From Actinomycetospora chibensis (GTDB lineage: Bacteria; Actinomycetota; Actinomycetes; Mycobacteriales; Pseudonocardiaceae), in assembly GCF_028737215.1 (NCBI RefSeq), contig NZ_JAQZAM010000008.1, forward strand, positions 222,503 through 286,502: a stretch of DNA of 64,000 nucleotides. Direction: 5' to 3'. Both the position numbers and the translations under genes were made by a program. Positions within the stretch are counted from its first letter, which is position 1, and the number at the start of each line of letters is the position of its first letter. Below the pieces are notes generated by a model. It saw nothing but the letters and a program-made list of their open reading frames with translations. It was not told where the DNA came from and searched no databases. Below, one piece after another: positions 7,249-15,884 of the stretch.

Positions 7249-8670
7249 GTGGGACGCACGCTCGCGGAGAAGGTGTGGGACCAGCACGTGGTCCGTCACG
7301 GCGAGGGCCAGGAGCCCGACCTCCTCTACATCGACCTCCACCTCGTGCACGAGGTCACCAGCCCGCAGGCCTTCGACGGGCTGCGTCTGGCCGGACGGCC
7401 CGTGCGGCGCCCCGACCTCACCATCGCCACCGAGGACCACAACGTCCCGACGCTCGACATCCTCGCGCCCATCGCCGACGAGGTCTCCCGCACGCAGGTC
7501 GAGACGCTGCGGCGCAACGTCGAGGAGTTCGGCATCAAGCTCTACCCGATGGGCGACGCCAACCAGGGCATCGTCCACATGATCGGCCCGGAGCTGGGGC
7601 TGACGCAGCCGGGCACGACGGTCGTCTGCGGCGACTCGCACACCTCCACCCACGGTGCGTTCGGCGCACTGGCGTTCGGTATCGGCACGTCCGAGGTCGA
7701 GCACGTCATGGCCACCCAGACGCTGCCGCTGCGGCCCTTCAAGACGATGGCGATCGAGATCTCCGGCAGCCTGCGCCCGGGCGTCACCAGCAAGGACGTC
7801 ATCCTCGCGGTGATCGCCCAGATCGGCACCGGCGGCGGCGCGGGCTACGTGCTCGAGTACCGCGGCGAGGCCGTGCGGGAGATGTCGATGGAAGCCCGCA
7901 TGACCATGTGCAACATGTCGATCGAGGCCGGCGGGCGTGCCGGCATGGTCGCCCCGGACGACACGACGTTCGAGTACCTGATGGGTCGCCCGCACGCCCC
8001 GCAGGGCGAGCTGTGGGACGAGGCCGTGGCGGCGTGGCGTGAGCTGCGCACCGACGACGACGCCGAGTTCGACAAGGTCGTGCACATCGACGCCGACGCG
8101 CTCACGCCGTTCGTCACCTGGGGCACCAACCCCGGCCAGGGCCTGCCGCTGTCCGAGGCCGTGCCGGACCCCGAGGGGATGTCCGACGACGACGCGGCCG
8201 CGGTGCGCAAGGCGCTCGCCTACATGGCCCTCGAGCCCGGCACCAAGCTCCGCGACATCGCGGTCGACGTCGTCTTCCTCGGTTCGTGCACCAACGCGCG
8301 TATCGAGGACCTGCGCGCGGCCGCCGACGTCCTCAAGGGCCACCGCGTGGCCGACGACGTGCAGATGCTCGTCGTCCCCGGTTCGATGAAGGTCAAGGCG
8401 CAGGCCGAGGCCGAGGGTCTCGACGCCGTGTTCACCGAGGCCGGGGCCGAGTGGCGCTCCGCGGGCTGCTCGATGTGCCTGGGCATGAATCCCGACCAGC
8501 TCGCGCCCGGCCAGCGCTGCGCGTCGACGTCGAACCGCAACTTCGAGGGCCGTCAGGGCAAGGGCGGGCGCACGCACCTGGTGTCGCCGCTGGTGGCGGC
8601 GGCCACGGCCGTGCGCGGCACGCTGTCCTCACCCGAGGACCTCACGCCCACCACCCTGACGTTCGCCTGA
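7249..8670 (+). CDS. leuC: 3-isopropylmalate dehydratase large subunit
   Basis: A 473-residue aconitase-family subunit that with LeuD isomerises 2- and 3-isopropylmalate in leucine synthesis. Family signatures are clear: TEDHNVPT near the start, [19 protein letters not shown], and the three cysteines for the [4Fe-4S] cluster in [11 protein letters not shown] and [15 protein letters not shown] 7249 ([14 protein letters not shown]) was preferred over GTG 7231 because AAAGAGG (7236-7242) lies 6 nt upstream and the family N-terminus begins here. leuD follows after 14 bp. Control by the divergent IclR protein is expected. Confidence 0.97.
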   Translation: MGRTLAEKVWDQHVVRHGEGQEPDLLYIDLHLVHEVTSPQAFDGLRLAGRPVRRPDLTIATEDHNVPTLDILAPIADEVSRTQVETLRRNVEEFGIKLYPMGDANQGIVHMIGPELGLTQPGTTVVCGDSHTSTHGAFGALAFGIGTSEVEHVMATQTLPLRPFKTMAIEISGSLRPGVTSKDVILAVIAQIGTGGGAGYVLEYRGEAVREMSMEARMTMCNMSIEAGGRAGMVAPDDTTFEYLMGRPHAPQGELWDEAVAAWRELRTDDDAEFDKVVHIDADALTPFVTWGTNPGQGLPLSEAVPDPEGMSDDDAAAVRKALAYMALEPGTKLRDIAVDVVFLGSCTNARIEDLRAAADVLKGHRVADDVQMLVVPGSMKVKAQAEAEGLDAVFTEAGAEWRSAGCSMCLGMNPDQLAPGQRCASTSNRNFEGRQGKGGRTHLVSPLVAAATAVRGTLSSPEDLTPTTLTFA

Positions 8671-8684
8671 GGAGGCCCGCACCC

Positions 8685-9272
8685 ATGGACGCCTTCACCA
8701 CCCACACCGGCATCGCCACGCCGCTGCGCGTGTCGAACGTCGACACCGACCAGATCATCCCGGCCGTGTACCTCAAGCGCGTGACGCGCACCGGCTTCGA
8801 GGACGGGCTGTTCGCCTCCTGGCGCAACGACCCGCAGTTCGTGCTCAACATCGAGCCGTTCTCGCGCGGCAGCGTGCTCGTCGCCGGGTCGGACTTCGGC
8901 ACCGGGTCGTCCCGTGAGCACGCCGTCTGGGCGCTCATGGACTACGGCTTCCGGGTCGTGATCTCGTCGCGCTTCGGCGAGATCTTCAAGGGCAACTCGT
9001 CGAAGGCGGGCCTGCTGGCCGCCACCGTCGACCAGTCGGACGTCGAGCTGCTGTGGAAGAAGATCGAGGAGCGTCCGGGCCTCGAGCTCGCCGTCGACCT
9101 CGAGGCGCTCACGATCACCGCCGACGACCTCGTCGTGCGGTTCACGGTGGACGAGTACGCCCGCTGGCGCCTGCTCGAGGGCCTCGACGACGTCGACATC
9201 ACCCTGCGCTCCGTCGACGCCATCGAGGCACACGAGGCGACGCGGCCGGCCCACAAGCCGACCACCGTCTGA
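8685..9272 (+). CDS. leuD: 3-isopropylmalate dehydratase small subunit
   Basis: A 195-residue swivel-domain subunit. It begins [20 protein letters not shown] and contains [15 protein letters not shown] and [17 protein letters not shown], the substrate-recognition loop of LeuD. Its length is normal. GGAGG at 8671-8675 is 9 nt upstream of the ATG. It forms the functional heterodimer with LeuC, and the two genes are a tight operon. In mycobacteria hupB follows here; in this window an SDR gene on the opposite strand and a large accessory block follow instead. Confidence 0.97.
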   Translation: MDAFTTHTGIATPLRVSNVDTDQIIPAVYLKRVTRTGFEDGLFASWRNDPQFVLNIEPFSRGSVLVAGSDFGTGSSREHAVWALMDYGFRVVISSRFGEIFKGNSSKAGLLAATVDQSDVELLWKKIEERPGLELAVDLEALTITADDLVVRFTVDEYARWRLLEGLDDVDITLRSVDAIEAHEATRPAHKPTTV

Positions 9273-9290
9273 GTCGTCACCAGGGGCGCC

Positions 9291-9998
9291 TCACCAGGGG
9301 ACCTCGCCCGCGTCCTCGAAGAAGCCGCCGGTGGGGCCGTCGTCGGGCAGGGTGGCGAGGCGAATGGGCGTCGCGGCGCCCTGCTGCGTGGTGCGGTGCC
9401 CGCGGTGGCCGTTGAGGTCGGTCGCGACGTAGCCCGGGCACGCAAGGTTGATCTTGATGTTCGTGTCCTCCAGCTCCCGGACGTACTGGAGCGTCACCGC
9501 GTTCAGGTAGGTCTTGGACGGGGAGTACCCGAGCGCGATCGGGCCGGCGTCACCCGTGGACTGGCGAGTGAGGGACCCGACGCCCGAGGAGACGGTCACG
9601 ATCCGCGGGTGCTCCGAGCGACGCAGCAGCGGCAGCATCGCGTTCGTCGTCCTGATGACGCCGAAGACGTTCGTCTCCAGCACCGTCCGCAGGATGTCGA
9701 GGTCGATGGTGCTCGGGTCCTGGGGCGTGTCGCCGGTGATGCCGGCGTTGTTGACGAGGACGTCGAGCCTGTCGAGCGAGGCCGCCGCGGCGGACACGCT
9801 CTCGTCGTCGGTGACGTCCAGCGGCACCCCGAACGCGTCCACGCCGTCGGCCCGGAGCTTCTCGACGGCTTCCTCGCGACGGCGGTCGTCGCGCGCGCCG
9901 ACGCCGACCCGACAGCCGAGGGCGCCCAGCCCTGCGGCGATCTCGTACCCGATGCCCTTGTTCGCCCCGGTCACCAACGCGACTGTCTGCTCGCTCAT
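9291..9998 (-). CDS. SDR family NAD(P)-dependent oxidoreductase
   Basis: A 235-residue classical short-chain dehydrogenase. It shows the cofactor motif TGANKGIG (residues ~11-18), the NNAG motif, the catalytic Ser in VTVSSGVGS, and YSPSK as the YxxxK pair. The ending TGGFFEDAGEVPW is typical of the subgroup close to eukaryotic carbonyl reductase 1. It probably reduces a carbonyl or quinone with NADPH. It is divergent from a LysR gene across a 70-bp gap holding an ATAC-N7-GTAT site, so it is the likely target of that regulator. Its 3' end is 18 bp from the leuD stop (convergent). Confidence 0.92.
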   Translation of the reverse strand: MSEQTVALVTGANKGIGYEIAAGLGALGCRVGVGARDDRRREEAVEKLRADGVDAFGVPLDVTDDESVSAAAASLDRLDVLVNNAGITGDTPQDPSTIDLDILRTVLETNVFGVIRTTNAMLPLLRRSEHPRIVTVSSGVGSLTRQSTGDAGPIALGYSPSKTYLNAVTLQYVRELEDTNIKINLACPGYVATDLNGHRGHRTTQQGAATPIRLATLPDDGPTGGFFEDAGEVPW

Positions 9999-10055
9999 GG
10001 CTCCATGGTTCGCCCGCTCCTGTCCGCCGGTCCAAGACCATCTCGGTGCGCGGCG

Positions 10056-10070
10056 ATACCGCGGGGGTAT
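10056..10070. promoter_or_regulatory. LysR-type recognition box
   Basis: ATACC-N5-GGTAT (10056-10060 and 10066-10070) contains the ATAC-N7-GTAT form of the LysR-type recognition site. It overlaps the ATG of the LysR gene at 10069. It also lies about 58-72 bp upstream of the divergent SDR start, the usual distance for the recognition half-site of an activated promoter. Autorepression of the regulator and activation of the SDR gene would both fit. Inferred from sequence and context. Confidence 0.6.
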
Positions 10071-10911
10071 GAATGACGGGGTGGAGACCCGGGAGCTGCG
10101 CTACTTCGTCGCCGTCGCCGAGGAGCTGCACTTCGGGCGGGCGGCCGAGCGGCTCGGGATCGCCCAGCCGCCCCTGTCGCGCGCGATCCGGGCGCTGGAG
10201 CGCAGGCTCGGCGCCCCGCTGTTCGACCGCACCACGCGCGCCGTGGCGCTCACCGAGGCCGGGACGGTCCTCCTGGCCGAGGGCCGGGCGGCGCTCGACG
10301 CGGTCGACGCCGCGGAGCGCCGGACCCGACGGGCGACCGGTACGCGCCCGGTGCTCGGGCTGGTCGCGAAGGCCGGGGCGTCGCAGGAGCTGCTCGCGAA
10401 GCTGCTCGACGCCTACGCCGCGGAGCCGGGGTCGGTCGAGGTCGACGTCACGCTCTGCGGGCCCGGCGAGCAGGAGCGGGTGCTCCGCGACGGCCGGGCC
10501 GACGTGGCCCTGCTGCACCGGCCCTTCGACGCGACCGACGGCTACGACACCGAGGAGCTCGCGGAGGAGGGCCAGGCCCTGTTCCTGCCGGCCGGGCACC
10601 CCCTCGCCGGACGCACCGAGCTGCGCACGGCCGACCTGGCCGACCTGCCGCTGCCCCGCTGGCCCCGTCCCGACGGCGGGTTCTCCCCGGGCGAGGGCCC
10701 GCAGGTCCACGACAGCGCCCAGCTCCAGCAGCTCGTGATGCTCGGCCGCGCCGTGGCGGTGCTGCCGGACTCCGTGCGCTCCGGCCTTCCCGAGGGCATC
10801 GTCGCGGTCCCCGTGGTCGACGCCGCCCGTGTGACGACCCTGCTGGCGTGGCCGCCCTGGAGCCGGGTGCGGGGCCTCGCCGACCTCGTCCGCGTGGCGT
10901 CCCGGCTCTGA
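10069..10911 (+). CDS. LysR family transcriptional regulator
   Basis: A 280-residue LTTR. The N-terminal winged helix is complete (TRELRYFVAVAEELHFGRAA, then RLGIAQPPLSRAIRALERRL and LFDRTT). It is followed by a linker helix and a substrate-binding domain (from about residue 90) that ends near 275. ATG 10069 sets the HTH at the usual distance from the start. It is divergent from an SDR oxidoreductase, a very common regulator-target layout. The inducer is unknown. The next gene, 97 bp downstream, begins an unrelated signalling operon. Confidence 0.9.
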   Translation: MNDGVETRELRYFVAVAEELHFGRAAERLGIAQPPLSRAIRALERRLGAPLFDRTTRAVALTEAGTVLLAEGRAALDAVDAAERRTRRATGTRPVLGLVAKAGASQELLAKLLDAYAAEPGSVEVDVTLCGPGEQERVLRDGRADVALLHRPFDATDGYDTEELAEEGQALFLPAGHPLAGRTELRTADLADLPLPRWPRPDGGFSPGEGPQVHDSAQLQQLVMLGRAVAVLPDSVRSGLPEGIVAVPVVDAARVTTLLAWPPWSRVRGLADLVRVASRL

Positions 10912-11008
10912 ACCGTGCACGCCGTCGTCCACGGCGAGCCCGGCGACGCTAGGGCATAAGATGCATCGCGCTGGACCGAATGGTGCAATTCCCCGAGAGG
11001 GGGTGTCC

Positions 11009-11380
11009 ATGGCAATGGTGCTGGTGGCCGACGACGATCCGGACATCCGGGACGTCGTGGTGTTCAAGCTGCAGCAGTCCGGGCACGACGTGCTCGTGGC
11101 CGAGGACGGCGGGGAGGCGCTGAGCCTCGCCCGGCGGGCGCTGCCGGACCTCGCGGTGCTCGACGTCATGATGCCGCGGTTCACCGGCCTGGACGTGTGC
11201 CGTGAGCTGCGCGCCGACCCCGAGACCGCGGGCATCCCGGTCATCCTGCTCACCGCCCGTGCGCAGGAGGGCGACATCGAGAGTGGGTTCGCCTGGGGCG
11301 CGGACGATTACGTGACCAAGCCGTTCAGCCCGCGCGAACTGGACAGCCGCGTCCGGGCCGTCCTCGCGCGCCGCCGGTGA
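11009..11380 (+). CDS. Single-domain response regulator (receiver only)
   Basis: A 123-residue stand-alone CheY-like receiver. It has the acidic cluster D8-D10, phospho-acceptor D52 (VLDVMMP), T82 and K104 (VTKPF), so all catalytic residues are present. There is no DNA-binding output domain. GAGAGGGGG at 10995-11003 is the ribosome binding site. It is the first gene of a five-gene run joined by 4- to 11-bp overlaps that also holds a histidine kinase, so it probably passes phosphorylation-dependent signals to the HEAT-repeat or glycosyltransferase partner by protein contact. TAAGAT at 10957-10962 could be its -10 element. Confidence 0.92.
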   Translation: MAMVLVADDDPDIRDVVVFKLQQSGHDVLVAEDGGEALSLARRALPDLAVLDVMMPRFTGLDVCRELRADPETAGIPVILLTARAQEGDIESGFAWGADDYVTKPFSPRELDSRVRAVLARRR

Positions 11381-12483
11381 CGGCGGCCCCCGCGGGGCCG
11401 GTGGTGGACCGCGCCGTCCTCGTGGTGGCGGTCGTCGCCCTGGTCGCCGTCCTGCTCGTCCTCGCCGTGGCGTTGCTGAGCGGTCGGTGGTGGCAGCGCC
11501 GCGCTGCCGCGGGTCGCGCGCAGCGGGTCGCGCCCGGACGCCCGCTGCTCGTGGCGCTGGCGGCCGGCGACGACGATGACGGCACGCTGCTCGACCGGTT
11601 GGCCACCCTGCCGCGGGCGCAGTGGCGCGCCCTGGAACCGGTGGCGGTGGCCATGCTCGGCAAGGTCCGCGGGGACGCCCGGACCGCGCTGGTGGCCCTG
11701 CTGGAGCGGCGCGGTGTCGTGCAGCGGGCACTGAGGGACGCGCGCCACCGCCGGTCCACCACCCGCGCGCGGGCGGCGCACCTCCTGGGGCTGGTGGGCG
11801 GACCCGGCGCGACGCCGCGTCTGGCCGCCCTGCTCGGCGACCGGGACCCCGAGGTCCGCGCGGTGACCGCCCGCTCCCTGGGCCGGCTCGGCGACCCGTC
11901 GGCCGCGACCCCGCTGGTGCGCGCCCTCGTCCGGGCCCGCCCGCTGCCCCACCAGGTCGTGGTGCCCGCGCTGGCACGGATCGGCCCGGCGAGCCGCACC
12001 GCACTGCTGGCGGCCGCCGACCACCACGACCCCACCGTGCGCGCCCGCGTCATCGAGGCTCTCGGGCTGGTCGGTGCGGTGGACACCGCGCCGCGCCTGG
12101 TGCGGGCCCTGGGCGAGGACCCCGCCGTCGACGTCCGCCTGCGTGCGGCCCGGGCGCTGGGTCGTCTCGGGGCGCCGTCCGCGGTCGGGCCCCTCCTGGC
12201 CGCCACCGGCCCGGACGAGCCCACCGCGCTGCGCGTCACCGCGGCGCAGGCCCTCGGCGTCCTCGGGGCCCGCCGCGCGATCCCCGTCCTCGCCGGCCTC
12301 GTCGCCGACCCGCACCACTGGGTCGCGCACACCGCCGCGGCCGCCCTCGTCGCCGTCGGACCGGACGGCGCGGCGGCCCTGCGCGGCCTCGCGGACGCGG
12401 CGCCGGGCGGAGGCGCGGACCGACCCGCGTCCGCCCACGCCCGCGAGGCCCTCGCCGCGGCGCCCGGAGCGGCGGCCGCGTGA
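11377..12483 (+). CDS. HEAT-repeat protein with N-terminal membrane anchor
   Basis: A 368-residue protein starting at GTG 11377 (GTGA overlap with the receiver gene). Residues ~8-33 are one hydrophobic helix (VVAVVALVAVLLVLAVALLS), then a basic stretch. From about residue 110 onward there are roughly seven HEAT/PBS-lyase-like repeats of ~31 residues with the pattern D-P-x-V-R-x-x-A-A-R-A-L-G-x-L-G. This would be a cytoplasmic alpha-solenoid held at the membrane. Lying between the receiver and the glycan synthase, it is a good candidate scaffold that couples the receiver to the synthase. It has no enzymatic motif. The function is inferred only from context. Confidence 0.85.
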   Translation: MTAAPAGPVVDRAVLVVAVVALVAVLLVLAVALLSGRWWQRRAAAGRAQRVAPGRPLLVALAAGDDDDGTLLDRLATLPRAQWRALEPVAVAMLGKVRGDARTALVALLERRGVVQRALRDARHRRSTTRARAAHLLGLVGGPGATPRLAALLGDRDPEVRAVTARSLGRLGDPSAATPLVRALVRARPLPHQVVVPALARIGPASRTALLAAADHHDPTVRARVIEALGLVGAVDTAPRLVRALGEDPAVDVRLRAARALGRLGAPSAVGPLLAATGPDEPTALRVTAAQALGVLGARRAIPVLAGLVADPHHWVAHTAAAALVAVGPDGAAALRGLADAAPGGGADRPASAHAREALAAAPGAAAA

Positions 12484-13988
12484 CCCTCCTCGACCTCGTC
12501 TCGCTCGTCGTCGTCGCGGCCAACTGGTGCGTCCTGGCCTACTTCGTCGCCCTGAACACGAGCTACCTGGGCCTCATCGCGCTCGCCGTGCGGGAGTTCC
12601 GCCACCACCTGCGTCGGCGGCCCTGGGCCGGCGTCGAGGACGCCTACGCCGACCCGCTCACCCTCGGGGTGTCGGTCGTCATGCCCGCGTACCACGAGGA
12701 GAACACGATCGTGGAGAGCGTCCGGGCGATGCTCTCGCTGCAGCACCCGCGCTTCGAGGTCGTGGTCGTCGTCGACGGGTCGAAGGACCGCACGTTCGAG
12801 GTGCTGGCGCAGCACTTCGACCTCGTCGAGGTCCCGCGCGTGGTTCCCGGCGACGTTCCCACCCGCGGGGCGGTGCGCTCGGTGCACGCGCCGCGTGCCG
12901 CGGTGCCCCTCGTCGTGGTGCACACGGACAACGGCGGCAAGGCGTCGGCCAACAACACCGGCATCAACGCCGCGAGCCACCCCCTGGTCTGCATGGTCGA
13001 CGCCGACTGCGTGCTCGACCCCGACGCGCTGCTGGCGATGACCCGCCCGTTCGCCGAGGACCCCGAACACGTCGTCGCCGCGGGCGGGGTCGTCCGCGCC
13101 GTCAACGACAGCCCGGTCACCGCGGGCCGGGTCACCGAGGTGCGCATGCCGCGGCGGTGGCTCGCGCGGATCCAGGTCGTGGAGTACCTGCGCGCCTTCC
13201 TGCTGGGCCGCTCCGGGTGGTCCGCGCTCGGGGGCCTCGTGGTGATCTCGGGGGCGTTCGGTGTCTTCCGGCGGGACAGCGTGGTGGAGGTCGGCGGGTT
13301 CGACCTGGACACCCTCGGGGAGGACGCCGAGCTGGTCGTACGCCTGCACCGCCATCTGCGCACGCAGCGCCGCCGCTACCGGTTGGTGTTCCTGCCCGAG
13401 CCGGTGGCGTGGACCGAGGTGCCCGAGACCGTGCGCGTGCTCGGCCGGCAGCGGCGGCGCTGGTCCCGCGGCCTCGTCGAGACGCTCTGGCGCCACCGGG
13501 CGATGATCGGCAACCCGCGCTACGGGACGGTCGGGATGCTCGCCCTGCCGTTCTACGTCCTGTTCGAGCTGCTCGCCCCGGTCGTCGAGATCGGCGGCCT
13601 CGTCGCGCTGGCCCTCGGACTGCTGCTGGGCGCGATCGACTGGACGTTCGCCGTCCTGTTCTTCGTCGTCGCCGTGGGCTACGGCATCGCGCTGAGCCTG
13701 GTCGCGCTCGTCGTCGAGGAGTTCTCGTTCCACCGCTACCGCGGCTGGCGCGACCTCGCGGCGGCGCTCGCGGCGACGGTCGTGGAGAACCTCGGCTACC
13801 GGCAGACGACGGCGTGGTGGCGCCTGCGCGGGCTCCTCGATGCGCTGCTGCGCCGCCGGGCGCAGTGGGGCCAGATGACACGGGTGGGCTTCGCGGCGAG
13901 CGGCCCCGCCGCCGACGACGTCGTCGGTCCCGTGCCGGCGTCGGGGCCCGTCCTCGGACCCTCGGAGGTGGTCGGCGATGCCCGCTGA
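12480..13988 (+). CDS. Processive family 2 glycosyltransferase (membrane glycan synthase)
   Basis: A 502-residue membrane GT2. One hydrophobic helix lies near the N-terminus (about 5-35), the catalytic domain spans ~60-330, and three or four helices lie at ~350-430. The processive-synthase residues are all present: D99 (VVVDGSKDR), D174/D176 (VDADC), D282 (GEDAEL) and Q324-RRRW328. This is the pattern of BcsA, hyaluronan and poly-GlcNAc synthases. It probably polymerises and exports a beta-linked glycan. The sugar donor cannot be told. No PilZ domain is present, so c-di-GMP control of the BcsA type is unlikely. It overlaps the HEAT gene (GTGA) and the kinase gene (11 bp). Confidence 0.9.
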   Translation: MTLLDLVSLVVVAANWCVLAYFVALNTSYLGLIALAVREFRHHLRRRPWAGVEDAYADPLTLGVSVVMPAYHEENTIVESVRAMLSLQHPRFEVVVVVDGSKDRTFEVLAQHFDLVEVPRVVPGDVPTRGAVRSVHAPRAAVPLVVVHTDNGGKASANNTGINAASHPLVCMVDADCVLDPDALLAMTRPFAEDPEHVVAAGGVVRAVNDSPVTAGRVTEVRMPRRWLARIQVVEYLRAFLLGRSGWSALGGLVVISGAFGVFRRDSVVEVGGFDLDTLGEDAELVVRLHRHLRTQRRRYRLVFLPEPVAWTEVPETVRVLGRQRRRWSRGLVETLWRHRAMIGNPRYGTVGMLALPFYVLFELLAPVVEIGGLVALALGLLLGAIDWTFAVLFFVVAVGYGIALSLVALVVEEFSFHRYRGWRDLAAALAATVVENLGYRQTTAWWRLRGLLDALLRRRAQWGQMTRVGFAASGPAADDVVGPVPASGPVLGPSEVVGDAR

Positions 13989-15186
13989 GGTGCGCGACCG
14001 CGACGCCCTGCTCGCCTCGTACGACGTCACCGGCCCGTTCGACGAGCCCGAGCTGCAGTCGGTGGCCGACCTCGCGACCCACGTCTGCGGCGTGCCCTGC
14101 GCCGTGGTCAACCTCATCAGCGAGCACTTCCAGCACCAGGTCGCGGCCGTGGGGATCACCCCGTCGGTCTGCGCCCGCGAGGACGCGATGTGCGCGGTGA
14201 CGATCGGGGAGCCGGGACCGGTCGAGGTGCCCGACGCGCGCCAGGACCCACGCTTCGCCGCCAACCCGTTCGTCACCGGCCGGCTCGCGCACATCCGCTT
14301 CTACGCCGCCAGCCAGCTGCGGGCGCCGTCAGGCGCGGTGCTGGGGACGCTCTGCGTGTTCGACGAGGCCGCCCGCGAGCTGACCGCGGAGCAGCGCCAC
14401 GCCCTCGACCTGCTCGCCGGGCAGGCCGTCGGGGCGCTCGAGCTGCGTCGGGCGTACCGGGCCCTCACCGTCACGGTGCAGGAGCTGGCGGAGGCCCGGG
14501 ACGAGCTGCTGCGCTCCAACAGCCAGCTCGCCGCGTTCGCGGGCCAGGTCAGCCACGACCTGCGCAACCCCCTGGCGGGCGTCACCGGGTTCCTCGAGCT
14601 GCTCGCCGATCACCCCGCCCTCGCCGGGGAGGCCACCGCCGTCGCCCACGTCGACCGGGCCCTCGCGGCGGCCGGTCGGATGCGCGACATGGTGGACGAC
14701 CTGCTCGCGTACGCCCGGGTCGGCGGGAGCCTGCGGACCGAGCGCGTCGACCTCGGCGTGCTGCTGCGCGAGGTGCTCGACGACACCCCGCCCGGCGCAT
14801 TCGGCGCCACGCGGCTCGATCTCGGCGTCCTGCCCTCGGTGCGGGGCGACCGGACGCAGCTGCGCGCGGTCCTCGCCAACGTCGTGGCGAACGCGGTGCG
14901 CTTCGCCCGCGCCGACCGGCCGCTCGTGCTGCGCGCGCGGGCCCGGCCCGCGGGTGACCGCTGGGAGGTGGAGATCGCCGACAACGGGATCGGCGTCCCC
15001 CCGGCCCGGCGCGAGGAGGCGTTCACGCTCCTGCGCCAGGTGCACGGGCCGGGCACGGTCCCCGGGGGCTCGGGCATCGGGCTGGCGACCTGCCGACGCA
15101 TCGTCGCCGCGCACGGCGGCAGCATCGGTCTCGACGACGGCGTCGACGGCGGCACCGCCGTGCGGATCTCCCTGCCGGCCGCGTGA
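13978..15186 (+). CDS. GAF-domain sensor histidine kinase
   Basis: A 402-residue soluble kinase. Residues ~20-160 are a GAF sensor domain (VNLISEHFQHQVAAVGITPS, then FYAASQLRAPSGAVLGTLCV). A short coiled coil follows. The HisKA dimerisation box has H193 (SHDLRNPLAG), and the HATPase domain has its N-box at about N301, DNGIGVP and the G-box GGSGIGLATCRRIV (~364-377). It has no membrane helix, so it senses a cytoplasmic signal. It shares an operon with a single-domain receiver and a glycan synthase; these are its probable partners. The ATG at 13978 overlaps the GT2 stop by 11 bp. Confidence 0.9.
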   Translation: MPAEVRDRDALLASYDVTGPFDEPELQSVADLATHVCGVPCAVVNLISEHFQHQVAAVGITPSVCAREDAMCAVTIGEPGPVEVPDARQDPRFAANPFVTGRLAHIRFYAASQLRAPSGAVLGTLCVFDEAARELTAEQRHALDLLAGQAVGALELRRAYRALTVTVQELAEARDELLRSNSQLAAFAGQVSHDLRNPLAGVTGFLELLADHPALAGEATAVAHVDRALAAAGRMRDMVDDLLAYARVGGSLRTERVDLGVLLREVLDDTPPGAFGATRLDLGVLPSVRGDRTQLRAVLANVVANAVRFARADRPLVLRARARPAGDRWEVEIADNGIGVPPARREEAFTLLRQVHGPGTVPGGSGIGLATCRRIVAAHGGSIGLDDGVDGGTAVRISLPAA

Positions 15187-15884
15187 GGCCCGCCCGGCGC
15201 GCGCCCCTGCTCGCGCTCGTCCTCCTGCTCGCCCTCACTCCGGCGTGCGAGGCTGCGCCGGTGGACGATCCGGCACCCGGCGGCTTCGTCGAGGAGTTCG
15301 ACCGACTCGACCCGCAGCGGTGGACCGCCGGCGACCACGCCCTCGGCCGGGGCCGGCTCGACCCGCGCCATGTCCGCGTCGCGGACGGGCGCCTCGAGCT
15401 CGTCGTGCCGGCCGGCGGCCTCGACGGCGCCGAGCTGGTGAGTACGGCCCCGCTGACGACGGCGACCGTCACCGCCCGCCTGCGCGTGGCCGCCGTCCCG
15501 GACGCACTCACCGGCTTCTTCCTCTACGCGCCGCCCGACCACGCCCACGAGATCGACGTCGAGATCCTCGGCGACCCGCGCGGCCGGGTCCTGTTCACCA
15601 CCTACGACGGCGACCCCACCCCGCGCACCGTCGAGCGGACGCTCGGCTTCGACCCGACCGCGGACGCCCACGACTGCACGATCACCCGTGCGCCGGGCCG
15701 GGTCGCGTTCGCCGTCGACGGGCGCGAGCTCCTCACGTGGTCCGACGGCGTGCCGGACGCGGCACTGCACCTCTACCTCAACACCTGGTTCCCGCAGTGG
15801 CTCGGTGGCCGCCCGTCCCCGACCGAGCGCTCGACGAGCGTCGAGCGGGTGACGGTCGTCCCGGGCCCCTGGCCCGGCAGCTAG
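15183..15884 (+). CDS. Secreted GH16-type glycoside hydrolase
   Basis: A 233-residue exported protein that begins at GTG 15183 (GTGA overlap with the kinase). Residues 1-25 are a signal peptide ending TPACEAAP; the Cys could be a lipobox (LTPAC is an imperfect match). The beta-jelly-roll domain carries EIDVEILG, with E123, D125 and E127, the GH16 catalytic E-x-D-x-E set. Such enzymes cleave or transglycosylate beta-1,3/1,4-glucans or galactans. As the last gene of the synthase operon it may trim, release or anchor the polymer outside the cell. It converges with the copper oxidase gene; the two stop codons share CTAG. Confidence 0.87.
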   Translation: MRPARRAPLLALVLLLALTPACEAAPVDDPAPGGFVEEFDRLDPQRWTAGDHALGRGRLDPRHVRVADGRLELVVPAGGLDGAELVSTAPLTTATVTARLRVAAVPDALTGFFLYAPPDHAHEIDVEILGDPRGRVLFTTYDGDPTPRTVERTLGFDPTADAHDCTITRAPGRVAFAVDGRELLTWSDGVPDAALHLYLNTWFPQWLGGRPSPTERSTSVERVTVVPGPWPGS

